Shown piece after piece: positions 51,797-63,752 of a DNA stretch of 64,000 nt. The notes below the pieces were generated by a model, which had not been told where the DNA came from, ran no database searches, and saw only the letters and a list, made by a program, of their open reading frames with translations. The stretch covers positions 4,836,001-4,900,000 of the forward strand of contig OW051472.1 of assembly GCA_932521025.1 (NCBI GenBank). The letters are read 5' to 3'. Position 1 is the stretch's first letter, and the number at the start of each line of letters is the position of its first letter. Source of the stretch: Oscheius onirici (lineage: Eukaryota; Nematoda; Chromadorea; Rhabditida; Rhabditidae). Both the position numbers and the translations under genes were made by a program.

Positions 51797-52696
51797 ATGA
51801 TCTGCTTTCCACTTTTCGCCTCACTTTTGGCTGTTCTCGTTGCTGGCAAAAGTGGTCCGAGCGACCACAGTTGCACAACAACACTAGCAGATGGCAGCGT
51901 CAGGGTAAGAAGCTGTTTTGTGTTTATTCCGAAGAGACGGAGAACCTCTTAGATTTGGCAATATTTCAGTTTGACCATCGAGCTCTCAACTGCGATAATG
52001 TGGCAGAGGACGACGTGTGCGCTGTTCTTTATAGCAACGGGGCCGTGACTTTCAACTCGACGGAAGAGAGACCCGAACCTTGTTTCAAAGTTTGTTCAAT
52101 TCTTGTTCACTCTATTGAAGGTCTTAGAAAGACGGCGCTGACAACGAAAATGTCAAGCAGACTGCTGTCAAAACATGTCCGAAAACGTGCGGGTTTTGCT
52201 GTCTGACTCCGCAGTACAATTGCAAGAACTCTGAATGTCAGGTGTCCAAAGAAAACTTGAACAATATAAATTTAGCTCCCCGGTTCTCTTGCGACAAGGT
52301 CTCCATGGAAATGTGTCATGACCCAAAATGGCAAACGATTCTAAAAGAAGACTGTCCCAACGTATGCGGAAAGTGTCACGAACAGAACTGTTTCGATGCC
52401 GTACCTGGATGCTTGAAGGAACCGATGATCTGTAAGCAGATTGACATGCAGAGTTTTGTGAAACAGAACTGCAGAAAGACTTGCGGGTATTGCGGAGATA
52501 GTCCTGGTAAGTTTTGGATTCTTGAGAGCCTTGTTTATGGAAACATATCATACTTTCAGCCAAGAACACGACGACTTGCGGAGACGGCTCCAAGATGTGT
52601 GCCAAGTGGAAGAGACAGGGCTTCTGTGAGTCCGAGTTCTATTCGAAAGAAGAAAGATCTCGCTACTGTGGAACGACCTGTGGTCTCTGCAACTAA
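51797..52696 (+). CDS. secreted multi-ShKT-domain protein
   Basis: Exons 51797-51904, 51970-52089, 52128-52506 and 52560-52696 give 247 aa. The signal peptide (MICFPLFASLLAVLVAG) is followed by four cysteine modules of ShKT type; the clearest end in CPKTCGFC, CPNVCGKC, CRKTCGYC and CGTTCGLC. Such arrays are common in nematode secreted proteins. The role may be cuticle, digestive or immune; the sequence does not decide. The second intron is 38 bases. AATAAA lies about 30 bases past the stop. Confidence 0.88.
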
Positions 52697-52759
52697 ACTC
52701 CAAAACAAACCCATTCCCTGTTCAATAAAACCTATTCTAAAAGTGACCTCCGCCTGATC

Positions 52760-53584
52760 AAAAGTCGTGACAAGGACTCAAGGCGTGAGTTCTCGTGTGT
52801 GTGAACATCAAATAGATCTGTCAATCTTCGATAAGTCATCGCGATCAGTTTCTTTCCTCCTGGTTCCGTCCTCTTACAACCTTCGGTCCCCCTTGTTCAA
52901 ATGAGTTCCCATCCTTCAATCGCCCTCTGTTCACATGACCTCTCTCCCTCTCTCTCAGTCCTGGGCCAGCTGGACTCGAATATAAACAACGCTTTACGAA
53001 GCTTCTTATCTCATTATTACATCTAGCATTGTTTTGGCTATTCTGATTAGTCGCGTTCCAAATCGATTTCTTTGACCCTCTCTTACCTTTTTCAAGACAG
53101 TTTTTTCCTCACTTTCTTTCTATGACCAAGACTTGAGTTCCATTAAATCTTTCGAATTGAGCGATTCGAGGATCAGCCCATCCCAGATCTTATCCTACGA
53201 TGTTCCGAATCAGTTTTTTAAGCGGCGAGACATGTTTATCTGCTAAAGTGAGGTAGGACAAACCCATGTTTTAAACGCTGTACGAATAACAGTCTAAGTG
53301 CAATCTTTTTGTGATTCATGCTTGACTAGTCACCGATCATTTTTCGTTTAAAGGTTTGCTTGGGCCCTTGTCTGACCACTTTGTACAGGTCAGGTGCACA
53401 GAGTATCATTTCTCCATCTCTGGTATTTGTTACTTTTTAATATAGTTGATTTCCAACCTGCTTATGGGAACTTTTCGCAGCTACCGAACCCAAACAGTGA
53501 CAAATGACAATTTCGCCAAGTACTTTCCTTCAAATGCAACTTTTCCAACTATCCCAGTCTCCAGAATCTGTTATTTTCAGGGTA
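52760..53584. other. promoter-side intergenic stretch, no gene seen
   Basis: This AT-rich sequence separates the ShKT gene and the hexosaminidase gene. Pyrimidine-rich runs (about 52900-52960) and a CAGG just before the hexosaminidase ATG are the only notable features. Confidence 0.4.
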
Positions 53585-55494
53585 ATGATAATCTACCTTT
53601 TCCTTCCTCTTCTAGTTCAGGGCTGGTTCTATGGTCGAGACGCCCCCGACCGCTGGTCTACCGGAGAAGTTTTTCCGCTCCCGGAGCAGATAATTTACGG
53701 GAAGACCAATCGCTCACTGGATCCGACCAAAATTGGCTTCAATCTTGGCGACAAGTTTGACTGTGATGTCCTGAGAGTCAACTCCGAGAACTATTGTAAG
53801 CCATCTTCTAGTTTGGAAACTTTTTCAATGGAAAGTTATTGTCATATCCCAACTCGTCCAGATTAGTAGACAAAAAATAATTTCAGTGAACAAATGGATG
53901 TTCCCATTCCCCGTCACTCCGAAAGGCTCGGCTGAAGACTTTGTCATTTCTGTCAAAATCAGAGAGGGCTGTCCGACGGGAACTCCTTCTCACAATGCTT
54001 CCGAAGAGTGTAAGTCTACTTCTTCTTATGAAGAAACTGAAAGATTTCCAGACAAACTCCGAGTTTCGACGACTGAGGCGTCTATCCGAGCTGACACTGC
54101 CTGGGGAGTTGTGAGAGCCATGGAAACTTTGAGTCAGCTCATATTCTGGGATGAGAGGAAGCAGAAGTACTTTATCCGGACCGCTGATATCCAAGACAGG
54201 CCCCGGTTTCCGGTTCGAGGAGTCATGATCGATTCTTCTAGACATTTCTTGTCGGTCAAGACTATCAAGCGACAGATTGTAAGATTATCAGAATCAGGTC
54301 TCAATTTCACTAAATTCAGGATCTGATGGCAATGAACAAGTTGAACGTCCTGCACTGGCATCTGGTCGACAGTGAATCGTTCCCGTACGCATCGAAGAAG
54401 TTCCCGAATCTTCATGAAGAGGTAGTATTTGAGACGCTGTTTCTATAAAAAGTTTTAGGGGGCCTATTCTCCTCGCCACGTCTACAGTCACAATGATGTT
54501 AAAGACATTATCAACTACGCCAGATTGAGAGCCATTCGAGTCATGCCAGAGTTCGATCTTCCTGGTCACACTGGCGCCTGGCGAGGACAGAAAGGCTTCC
54601 TGACCGACTGTTTTGATGAGCAAGGACAGAAGACTTGGCAGAATCTTCTAGATCCGGAAAATGAAGACAACTATAAGTTTATCGAAGAGTTCTTGACTGA
54701 AGTCACGGAGACTTTCCCTGACGAATTTCTTCATTTGGGAGGAGATGAGGTTGTCGACTTCATTGCTGACTGCTGGGACAGGAATCCAGGAATCCAAGAG
54801 TTTAAGAAGAAAAAAGGATTTGCGAACAATACGGAACTGGAGAACTATTTCTTCACTAGGTGAACTGTCTCTGGTTCACGCTCTCATTCTTACTTTTTCA
54901 GACTGAACACCATCGTCGAGTCTCTCAAACTGAAGCGGAAGAAGGTGGTCTGGCAAGAGGTGTTCGACAATAATAAGCCCAACAATAACACAATTGTACA
55001 CATTTGGAAGGGAAACACGTTCCAGGAAGTAATGAGCGAAGCCCAGAATGTCACAGCTGCCGGCTATCCGATCATCATCTCGGCTTGCTGGTACTTGAAT
55101 TACATCAAATATGGAGCTGATTGGAGGGATGCCATCCCGGGAGGCCCTGAAACCAATTCTAGGTGAGAATGATCTAAAGAGAGAGGACATTTCCAGATAC
55201 TACGACTGTGACCCGGCCAACTTCACTGGAACTCCAGCCCAGAAGCAGCTTGTTTTGGGAGGAATCGTGGCAATTTGGGGAGAGATGGTCGACAACACGA
55301 ACATTGAAGCACGACTCTGGCCCAGAGCCTCAGCTCCAGCTGAAAGACTCTGGTCCCCTGCCGAAAAAACCAAATCTGCAGCAGACGCTTGGCCCCGAAT
55401 GCACGAGATGAGGTGCAGACAGGTGGCCCGGGGTTTCAGAATCCAGTCGACAAACAACCCTGACTTCTGTCCCTTTGAGTATGAGGAAAAGTGA
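53585..55494 (+). CDS. hex: beta-hexosaminidase, glycoside hydrolase family 20
   Basis: Lysosomal or secreted enzyme removing terminal N-acetylhexosamine from glycans. Exons 53585-53795, 53887-54009, 54052-54278, 54320-54421, 54459-54859, 54902-55162 and 55197-55494 give 540 aa, normal for the family. A signal peptide ([13 protein letters not shown]) precedes [18 protein letters not shown]. The catalytic domain shows [28 protein letters not shown], and the Asp-Glu catalytic pair in FLHLGGDEV (about residue 300). Late blocks are [17 protein letters not shown] and [18 protein letters not shown] lies 40 bases after the stop. Assignment is firm; the exact substrate is not. Confidence 0.95.
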
Positions 55495-55539
55495 AGTTGT
55501 ATTGCTAATTGTATAATTATACATTTACGTTTGTAATAA

Positions 55540-56008
55540 ACATAAATATGCTCTCAATTCTCGATCATGATTACACCTTACCTATTTTAAATTGCTCCCA
55601 AGTCTCTGTGTGTGTGTTTATGTGTGTCTGAAGCTCTAATTGAGGATAAGGAAGGGAGCTTTGTGCACAAATTAGTTTTTAATAAGTCGTGACAGGAAAG
55701 CAAGTGCGCCAACTTTACTTCGGACAACTTGGTAGTTTCTTACTGGGACAGCGTGACTCGAACAGAGTGACAAGGGAAGAATGGAAGGGAAACTAGGGCA
55801 CTCTGTGACAGAGCGAAGTGATAGGGAAGACAAGGAATCTCTAACATTAGGGCGTTGCAAACCTTGTAAACACTTAAAGAGAAGATGTAGTTTTGTCTAG
55901 AAATCAGTCAAACCAGAAGTTGTGCTGTCAGTACAGATTTCTGACAGAAGACACCGTGGTTCCCTGGTGGTTGTGGCTAACAAGTGAACTGTCAAGTGAG
56001 CAAGTGAA
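55540..56008. other. intergenic stretch, no gene seen
   Basis: A short TG-rich run (55605-55627) is the only notable feature. No exon or RNA signature was recognised. Confidence 0.4.
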
Positions 56009-56701
56009 TCAATTCGCCACAAAAAACAATTTCGATTTCAAAGAAAGTGAAATGTTGCACGGAAAAACATATTAGACAGCGTCTTTGATTGTCTCTTCTT
56101 TGTTAGCTTCAATGGCTTTTCCAATTTCCTTCTGGGTTTTTCTCAGAAGACAGTAGAGGAAGGTATAGTAGAATAGGAAGCACAGACAGAAAACGGCAGC
56201 CTGTTTACAGTTGCTGACAAAAGCTGAAAAGGAATGTTAATAGTTATCTCCCCGATTCTTCGACCAACCATGTCTGAGATCTGGATCAGAAGTCATCTTC
56301 TGACGAGCTACAACTCCTAAGAATGGTACCGAGAGAAAGCTACTCGGGAAGAGAGACATGAACAGATTGTAGATCATGAGGGTCATAATCAATGGACAGG
56401 ACATCTTCAATCCAAAGCAAAACGCCTGGACGACCAGAAGACAGTCATGAACAATAACAACTACTAATCCGGCTCCAAGAAACAGATTTCCAGAGATCAG
56501 AGTAACCTGTACAGAAATAGTGATATCTTATATTAAGACTTACCACGAACGCAAGATCTGAAGCTCTGTAGAATGACGGCAAGAGCACGCTGACATAGAG
56601 AGCGACGATAATGTGAGTCCAGCCGAGAAGGAAAATAAAAATCTGTGAAGAAGAAATTGCGCAGACTTGTGAAGGAAACTTACTGAACCTGTACGCCACA
56701 T
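56009..56701 (-). CDS. four-pass membrane protein 1 of the right-hand group
   Basis: Exons 56701-56684, 56642-56544, 56506-56269 and 56223-56009 give 189 aa. After MWRTGS come four hydrophobic segments: IFIFLLGWTHIIVALYV, LFLGAGLVVIVHDCLLVV, PLIMTLMIYNLFMSLF and AVFCLCFLFYYTFLYCLL. A basic tail follows. The C-terminus after QKEIGKAIEANKK is less certain. I do not recognise the family. It is the first of five short multi-pass genes in 56-63.6 kb. Confidence 0.7.
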
Positions 56702-56704
56702 TGA

Positions 56705-57370
56705 GATCAGATGAGTTTTATTAGGAAAACGAATGGAAGAGTATTAGATGGATTTGTGGAGGAACCGTCTAATAATCGATGTTCTTGGCCGACAGACTCT
56801 TGCAAAATAGTCTGATGGAAGAGGAGGAGTTGTTTTGCAGAACCGCTGCAGCAGCTGCAAAACTGTCAGAAAGTGAAAGATTTCTCATCCGGACTTTGAC
56901 AGATGTTCCAAAAGGTTCTTTGATTGAAATACAGCGATTGCGATAATCGACGTCATGTTTGTACAAACCTCGTTTGAACACCGGGTGTGCGAAAAAATAT
57001 GATATTTTCTGACGTCATAAATTTCAGGGCTGTTGCCAAGTCGCGGAGTCCATGTCGACCGTCAGAAAAAAAGTTCAGCCTATCTCTCGAAAGCTTTAAA
57101 AACAGGACTCTTTTAGAAATGTCCAAGCCAGAGCGAGTCAGCTATTAAAAATAGCTTTGCATTGCTATTGTATCGGTGATGCTGATAAGCCAAAGATCAT
57201 CGGCTCATATTTACGAGTTTAGCCGACACTCAGGAGGACCTGATGAACTCACCCAGGAAGACCTGGTGACCTTGATCAGGCGGCAAACATTAGCCTAGTC
57301 ACGCCTTATTTTAATGCTACTTCTTTCTCTTCTCAAAATATTTTCCCACATTTTATCAATTACAGGTACC
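56705..57370. other. intergenic stretch, no gene seen
   Basis: A 70-codon minus-strand frame (56981-56769) lacks support. The sequence lies between divergent genes and probably holds their promoters. TTACAG about five bases before the next ATG could be a trans-splice site. Confidence 0.35.
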
Positions 57371-57571
57371 ATGTCTTCTGAGCTTCCGTATCAAAAGAAG
57401 AATGTGCGGTTCGAAGAGAAGGTCTTGATGTACATTTATGAGGAAGATAATTTTCTCAGTAAGCGAGTTATTCACTGACAGCAGTAGTGACAGCGATGAA
57501 GAACGAGTTCAAAAAAGAAAGAAGGACAAAAAAAACCCAGAAGAAGTGAAGAACAAGAAAGCCAGTTTCTG
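57371..57571 (+). CDS. possible small protein with a PP1-docking motif
   Basis: The frame from the ATG starts MSSELPYQKKNVRFEEKV. KNVRF fits the R/K-V-x-F docking motif for protein phosphatase 1. A short intron must follow, because the frame closes soon after. One solution joins to a serine- and acid-rich stretch (SSDSDEERVQKRKK) ending near 57571. The splice phase is not unambiguous, so the model is tentative. No family is assigned. Confidence 0.3.
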
Positions 57572-57775
57572 ACAAAGGATCGCAGTCGTCGTTGGAGTAG
57601 TTGCTGAGGACAGCCGTAAGAATGAACACGAAGAGAACTCTAGGAGTGGCTGTCTTGAAGCAGAGGTACTTGTCATAAGAGTTCAATATAATGCATGTCT
57701 CGAAAATGCAAGTTCGATTGTTAGCTCTCACTGTGTTGTTAGTCCGGGTGCTGTGAATTAATGTGATATTTACAG

Positions 57776-58519
57776 GACGTTGTGTCTGTCTTGACAATAC
57801 TCACTTTGTTCGCCGTTTTCTCCAAACTGATGTTGCTTGACGAAGGACCCTTCTTCGTTTACCAGGTATGTGTCTTCCAAGAAATTCTCGTTCTGCAGAA
57901 TTCTGGCAACTAATTTTACAACATTTCTTGAGAATTGGAAACTTTTTTCTACTTTCCCCAAACAGTACGTTTCCAGATCATTTTGTATTCTTCGATCTTT
58001 GCTCTACTTTTCTTCACCCTCTGTGGATGTTTCTCTCACAGAGCAAATGCTCTCATACCTGCCATCGTGATAACTTTCCTTCTACGAGCTGGCTGTTTTC
58101 TTTTCTACGTTGCCTCGATGTCGTTGTTCATTTACAACTGGACTCAGAACATCTTTCCGGTCAGTAACAGTATACTCTCGAATACTGATAATGTTTTAGG
58201 ACCTGCCATCATATTTGAATAAAAACGATCGAACATTCGCTTCTATGTTCACCGACATACCGACCGGATTTATGCTGATCCTTTTCTACTATTTCCACGA
58301 AAATTTGGCTAAGACCCGGAGGGTGTTCAAGGTCAGAAGAAATGTTTCTAAGGAATTAGGCCTACTTCTGAAAGAAATGGAAATGTCCCCTAACCAATGT
58401 TATCGTTATTTCTACCTCTTGTTATTTGCATATTTCAGTACAACTCGTTGCGAATCTCCTTGAAATTATTTGGTCTTCTTCGAATGTTATTCTCGCTTGA
58501 AAAAGTTCTGATTCAATAA
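57776..58519 (+). CDS. four-pass membrane protein 2 (first exon unresolved)
   Basis: Exons 57776-57865, 57977-58159, 58200-58331 and 58439-58519 read in phase 0 throughout. Hydrophobic segments are VLTILTLFAVFSKLM, IILYSSIFALLFFTLCGCF, FLLRAGCFLFYVASMSLF and TGFMLILFYYF. The C-terminal piece (ISLKLFGLLRMLFS) ends in a stop that is part of AATAAA. The first exon is not fixed; a candidate around 57690 would need a 29-base intron. Family not recognised. Confidence 0.6.
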
Positions 58520-58928
58520 AGATTCCGAGCCTTTACAGCTATGCCAAACAAACTTAGAACTTCGCAAAGGTTTCGACATTATTCACACCAGGATTGAGCG
58601 AGCGCTCGAGCTCAGTTCGTAGACGAGCAAAGAAAACGTCTTCAAAATACATTGAAACTGGTCTTCTAAGCCTGCCGAACTTCCCTTGTCTGTTATAAAC
58701 TTCGTAAATCGATATGCGAAATAATCGAAACCGAAAAATGACTTTTTCCTGTCTGTTTAGATCTTTTCTCTCTCCACTGAAACGACTGATCCCTCTCCAG
58801 ATGACTAATCAGAGAGGGGCTGGCCCTCTGACACCATACACCCGAACTATTTTCATCGACTTTTGAGTGCGCGCTCGGCCTCTCCTTCTTCTTTCGTTCT
58901 TTCTGGTTTCTCTGGTTTTCAGGCTAAA

Positions 58929-61008
58929 ATGACCACCGCTGAGCTGCCTCTTGCTGAAGATACCACGACGGATGACCAGGTATGATTCAGATCTTTTTGT
59001 TCAGTATCAATAATTTTCAGGTAGCCAAACTTCCACTTTCTCCCCCGGCTCGAATTCATTCTCAAAGAGTACGAACTATCCAAGTTTTCATCCAAAAGCT
59101 TTTCAGAACCGCCGTCGTCCCAGCTTGGCTACTCCGTTGTATCCGAACAGTCCCCTCGTCTCTGGAGAGCGTTTTGTCTATCCCGAGGTACGACTTTTCT
59201 TGACTTTGATACCCAGGCAATTTCTATTTCTTTCTATAATTTCGAAAAATTTTGGTAGAAATTTCTTTATCCACTCGTTTCCCAGACAGGGAAGAAGTGG
59301 CGAAAAAATGACCCGCGCTCGTCCACATGTGTCTTTTGTCCTCTCTCCTCCTCCGCTCCGAATTCCCATGCTACTACATTTTCAGCATACAGTCTTGTTT
59401 TCTCCTTCCCTCGCCTGTCCTGGACAAAATTCTTGCAAAAGCGCCCGGAGTCTTGTGATCGCTTAGCTTTCCGAACTTTAGCTTTTTTTGCCTGTCTAGT
59501 TTTCCCCTCGCAATCAATTCATTTCAAACACAATTATAGTGACTAACACCTCTTGTTGTATATAATTTTTATTGATGCAACCTCCAAAATGAGCAACGCA
59601 CCAATGTGTTTACAGTAAACATAACTCTTGTTGATTACAATTTGTCAGCATTTCCTGTTATCCTCATTTGTCTCTGTATTAATTTGCCTTTCGACCAAAC
59701 CAATTAAATTCAATCGCTTCGACTCTCTCTAATGGAATACAGAACTGTGACCCATGGTCTCACCGCCAGCTTGCGATGGCCCTTGACCCAGTCCTAACGG
59801 CATTTTTCCGACAGAGTCATTTGGCTTACTCATCTAACATAGTGTACGAAAACTGATCGACCTGGGCCATATGGTCGTCGGCTGACCGATAGGCGGCCTG
59901 TAAACCTCTCCTCTTTCATCTGACCCTTGACGGTCAAAGAAGTCTTCACCGTCTTTATCTTATCGCTTCCACTCTCTCTCCCTCACAGTGCCTCATGTTC
60001 CAGAGCATGCCCGACGACTCCCGAAAACTCTCCGTCTTCTCGTCTCCCGGATGTGAAGCACCCGTCATGTTGCCCATGACGCCTTTGGATTCGAGCTGTG
60101 GAGAAAAGAAAAATCTCGATATCATCCCCTTTAGATCCATGAACATCCACGTGAAGGTAATTTGCTTCTTTTTATTCAATTTCTTGGATTTTTTCAGACA
60201 CTGGCTGTTATCATTACCGTAGCTGCTGCCGCTCTCCTGGCAACTACCGCTGTCTTGGAATTCATTGTCAACGAGCCGAACATCGTGTTCACTTCGATCA
60301 AGGTACGTATTTTCCGTTAGTTTTTTTTTGTTTGCAAAAATGCAGTCTGTCATTCGAAAAACATTTTTCAGGCTGTTCCGTGGATCTTCTACACAGCCTC
60401 GGTTCTGACTATAAGCTACGGTCTCTTCTTCGAGCAGATCAGTCCTATCCGCTGGACCATCCGAATCGCTGGCTACCCGACGTGCTTCCTGGCTGTCATC
60501 GTTACCATTATTTCCACTTCCTTCTCAATTGCTTGGAGTCTGATGGTTCTCATCGTAAGTTCATCGTTTCAGTTGCAGCAGAAACGCCGATTTTAGGGAA
60601 AAGTGGGGACTTTGGGAGACAAAATCAACATGATGTCGGCTGGTGAGTGTTCAGGACGACAGAGACCATTCAAACGTTTCAGAAGCATTGGCTCTCGGTT
60701 GGCTCCTGTCAATCAGCGGCTTCTTCATCTACACCTGTCTGAAGTACTACATCAAGGTTCTGAAGAAGGTCAAGGACTGTTTCCGTTTCATTGGAGAAGC
60801 CAAGTTGGCCGGACTGGAAAATCTCAATCTGGAGAATGGAGTCGGTGCCATTGCTGTGGAAATGCCGGATGGCTCTGAGAATCTGGATGTTATTCCGGAG
60901 GATGGTGAAGCTGACAAGAATGAGGAGAAGATAGATCTCACCGAAGTTCTGAACGAAGAGGAACAGACCCACCCTGCTGATGTCCAGAACCCCGTCTCTG
61001 CCATTTAA
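58929..61008 (+). CDS. four-pass membrane protein 3 with long cytosolic tails
   Basis: Exons 58929-58979, 59107-59187, 59989-60156, 60198-60302, 60372-60554, 60597-60642 and 60683-61008 give 319 aa. The polar N-terminus (about 115 residues, proline- and serine-rich) precedes four hydrophobic segments: LAVIITVAAAALLATTAV, VPWIFYTASVLTISYG, FLAVIVTIISTSFSIAW and ALGWLLSISGFFIYTCL. The last is followed by an acidic C-terminus ending PVSAI. The 801-base intron 59188-59988 has no visible gene. No family is recognised. Phases all fit, so the structure is well supported. Confidence 0.82.
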
Positions 61009-61843
61009 CTGTCTCTTTGTTGCCATCACTCCTTCTCTTTTGCCTTTTTTCCAAACGGCTGTAATATTTTCTGAACTTTTCCAACAATTGTCTTCCCCGT
61101 TGAAATATCGAGATACTCTCCTTGTCAAATGTTAACCAAATGAAATATTCCAGAGACATGTGCGTTTGGTGGACTTTTGGTCAGGCTTGCGGTCTCAGTT
61201 AACTAGATTTACTTATGTATGTCTCATGTATGTCAGGGGAAGTGGGACATAGGAAATTTGACAACATTCTCGGTTGGTTAACCAAGTAATAGCCCCCTCC
61301 AGAAATCTCAAATTTGTTCTCAATACTCATTTGCGGCTTTGTAGTTGTGTTATTGTTTCTGATGCCATGGAAACAATTAGTGAGAAGACCGCAAACAAGT
61401 TACGGTATCCTATCTCTAAAGAGGCGGAGTTCATACTTTAGACTTCTCGAAACTCGCTGAGCATTTTGATATCTCTCAAGGACATTTCTCGTTCCTAACA
61501 GTTCCGGAACCACCTTCTGCAACTGGCAGTTCTTTTTGGCAGCTGGTCTTCCAGATGGGTTTCTTTTCCCAGTACCCGAATCTTTTTTACGGTTTGTCTG
61601 CCCGTACATTCCTCAAACCCAGTTCTCTATTCTTCCGTACCCTCACATACATTGAAATCATTTCATGGCCGCCACTTTGCCTGCCACAGAACCTTTCAAT
61701 TTCCCTTCCCAGATTATTCAGAAATGGCATGCTTCTCTCGTCATTCGCGCTTTTCCCCCAAAACGGCGGCTCTGTCTTTAACGAAATCTTTTTACTGCTC
61801 GCAATTTTTTCCGCCATACTGAGATTTCGGTTCAGCCTTCAAG
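61009..61843. other. intergenic stretch, no gene seen
   Basis: Short frames only. The stretch 61555-61843 stays open into the next gene's first exon but does not look like protein. Confidence 0.4.
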
Positions 61844-62582
61844 ATGGTTCAGATCTTGGTTCCACAGGCCAAATGCTCTGAGAAAATGAAGGGGAATGAG
61901 ACTGCCGTTCTCATTCAGATCAAGAAGACTCGTATGCCCAGATGCAAGATCCGCTTTCTCTGTTGTCGTCTTCCTGTCGAGGTCAGTTTTTAACAAGTAA
62001 ACAACAAGTTCAGATTGTTTACCTGACCTGCTGCTTGATGTTGGCAGTTGGTTGTGGATTCACTCTGATCGTGAATATCGACCATTTCTACAGGATTGGC
62101 GGCATGTGGCTGCTTGGCTGGACAGTAGGTGAAGAAATGAGTTTGACCATCAAACTTTCAGGAACTAAACTTTGCGTCCTTCACAGTTTTTGTGCTCATT
62201 TCATTCATTGGAATGATGAAGAAGAGCGAGAGGCTGATTGCTCCGCTGGGTGACATGCTTTACATGTGCTTCTGGATGTTCTTTCTCCTCCACGTGGTGG
62301 CCGTAGTGGTAATCATCTTCCCGAAGAGCGAGTACGCTCGCTTCATCATGCTCTTCATTGCTGACAGAAATATTGAAGGTGAGTCAGAGATAGTCTCCTA
62401 CTATAGTATCCCCAGGAACCGTTCAAACAGGACTCTACTTCTTGTTCGTTAACCTATTCTGGCAGTTCTTCATTCTCTACACATCCCGTGTTGCCAAGAT
62501 GCTCTGCAGTCACGTTGGAAAAGTCAAGGTCTACAAGTCCGAGGTACAGCGAAAGACAGTACTTGCTCTGGATGTTGCCTAG
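61844..62582 (+). CDS. four-pass membrane protein 4
   Basis: Exons 61844-61981, 62014-62124, 62162-62378 and 62416-62582 give 210 aa. The N-terminus is basic with cysteines (RCKIRFLCCRLP). Hydrophobic segments are IVYLTCCLMLAVGCGF, FASFTVFVLISFIGMM, CFWMFFLLHVVAVVVII and TGLYFLFVNLFWQFFIL. A basic tail follows. The cysteine-rich entry to helix 1 recalls the protein at 7569, though with no clear sequence identity. AATAAA follows about 80 bases later. Confidence 0.8.
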
Positions 62583-62589
62583 CTTCTTT

Positions 62590-63015
62590 CCTCTGCACAC
62601 CTCTTCTTCATGTTACTCCTTCAAACTTCTGTAAAAGTTCCGCTCTCGGATCATGTTGAATAAAAAAGGGTTTGCAATCGTAGTTCGCTTGCTGCACCAA
62701 ACATCGGATGGCCAAATCGACCTTTCTTATGAGAATTGTGTGAAAACCTCATCGGATGTCTTGAGATGTTGACCGGATCTTCAATATGTTTAAACAAAGA
62801 ATCTCTGGGAAATGCGGACGTTTCGTTAGATTCTGTCGGTACAAGAAGAAAAGTCGGAAAGGATCAATCTGGCCTTGGTTCGTAGCACCATTTCTGCTTT
62901 TCCTGGTCTGACCCAGAGCTGCATATCATAAATCCGAGAGCGATTGCAATTCGCTGGCCCATTAGATGCCCTTCTGGTGGCTTTGAGTAGTTTGTAATCG
63001 ACTATTTACTTTCAG
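62590..63015. other. intergenic stretch, no gene seen
   Basis: Includes the poly(A) signal of the preceding gene (about 62660). Nothing else was recognised. Confidence 0.4.
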
Positions 63016-63018
63016 GTG

Positions 63019-63567
63019 ATGTTCAAGTACTTACGATGGGTTTCTATGGTCAATAAAAGTTTTCCTCGTTTCATAGCAGATTTCATCTGGGTCTTCTCCC
63101 TTTTTTGTGGCCTGTCACCCGTACTACAACTCGGTACGTTCCTAACTTTGTTCTTTACACATATCTCTAGAATATCTCTAGAATTTCGGAACTCTTTTCA
63201 AGTTTTTCATTGCAGAACAAGTATTGGAGTTTGAATTGTGGCATGATATGGTTAGTAAGAAGACGACTGTCTTGATTTGGGGTCAAGGGCTATATGCACT
63301 ATCAGTTTTCTACAACTTCTTCTGTATGGTTTATTACGTTTTGTCTTATCTGTACTGCATCTTCGTTGCTGACGGTTGTATGAGCCCACTTTTATGTATC
63401 ATACCTCCATTTTCACTTTAAGTATGTTGGCACTGCTCTTTTTAGTCAATACGCGTTTGTTTTTGGAACGCACTACGAATTTGCCAACGCTATCGACAAC
63501 GGGCACGCATTTTGCCAGCTCCTCCGCCGAGAAGACCACTGTCGGAATGTCGCGAACGAGTCCATGA
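63019..63567 (+). CDS. multi-pass membrane protein 5, incomplete model
   Basis: Exons 63019-63133 and 63216-63374 join in phase and code for hydrophobic segments (FIADFIWVFSLFCGL; LYALSVFYNFFCMVYYVL). The next exon is unclear. In the expected phase it reads VNTRLFLERTTN and ends at 63567, while another frame over the same bases looks more protein-like (FGTHYEFANAIDNGHAFCQL). An exon upstream of 63016 is possible, since the acceptor lies two codons before a usable ATG. Tentative member of the same neighbourhood of tetraspan-like genes. Confidence 0.45.
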
Positions 63568-63752
63568 TCATGACAGTAAGAGACGACGACAGACGTCTAG
63601 ACGGTAAGATGTGTTTTGTTTTTATACTAGAACCAATTCTAAAGAAGGATCGGTAAAACTGTACTTTTTAACTGTTCTGAAAACATCAAATTACATAGTT
63701 TTGTCAGTAAACGTTTAATGGATAGATCAAATAAAAAAGCTCAATCTTATTC

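Noticed and set aside
57468..57797. Hydrophobic 109-codon minus-strand frame as a membrane protein
   Set aside because: It is the complement of a purine-rich stretch, which creates leucine- and phenylalanine-rich frames; no splice or poly(A) support.
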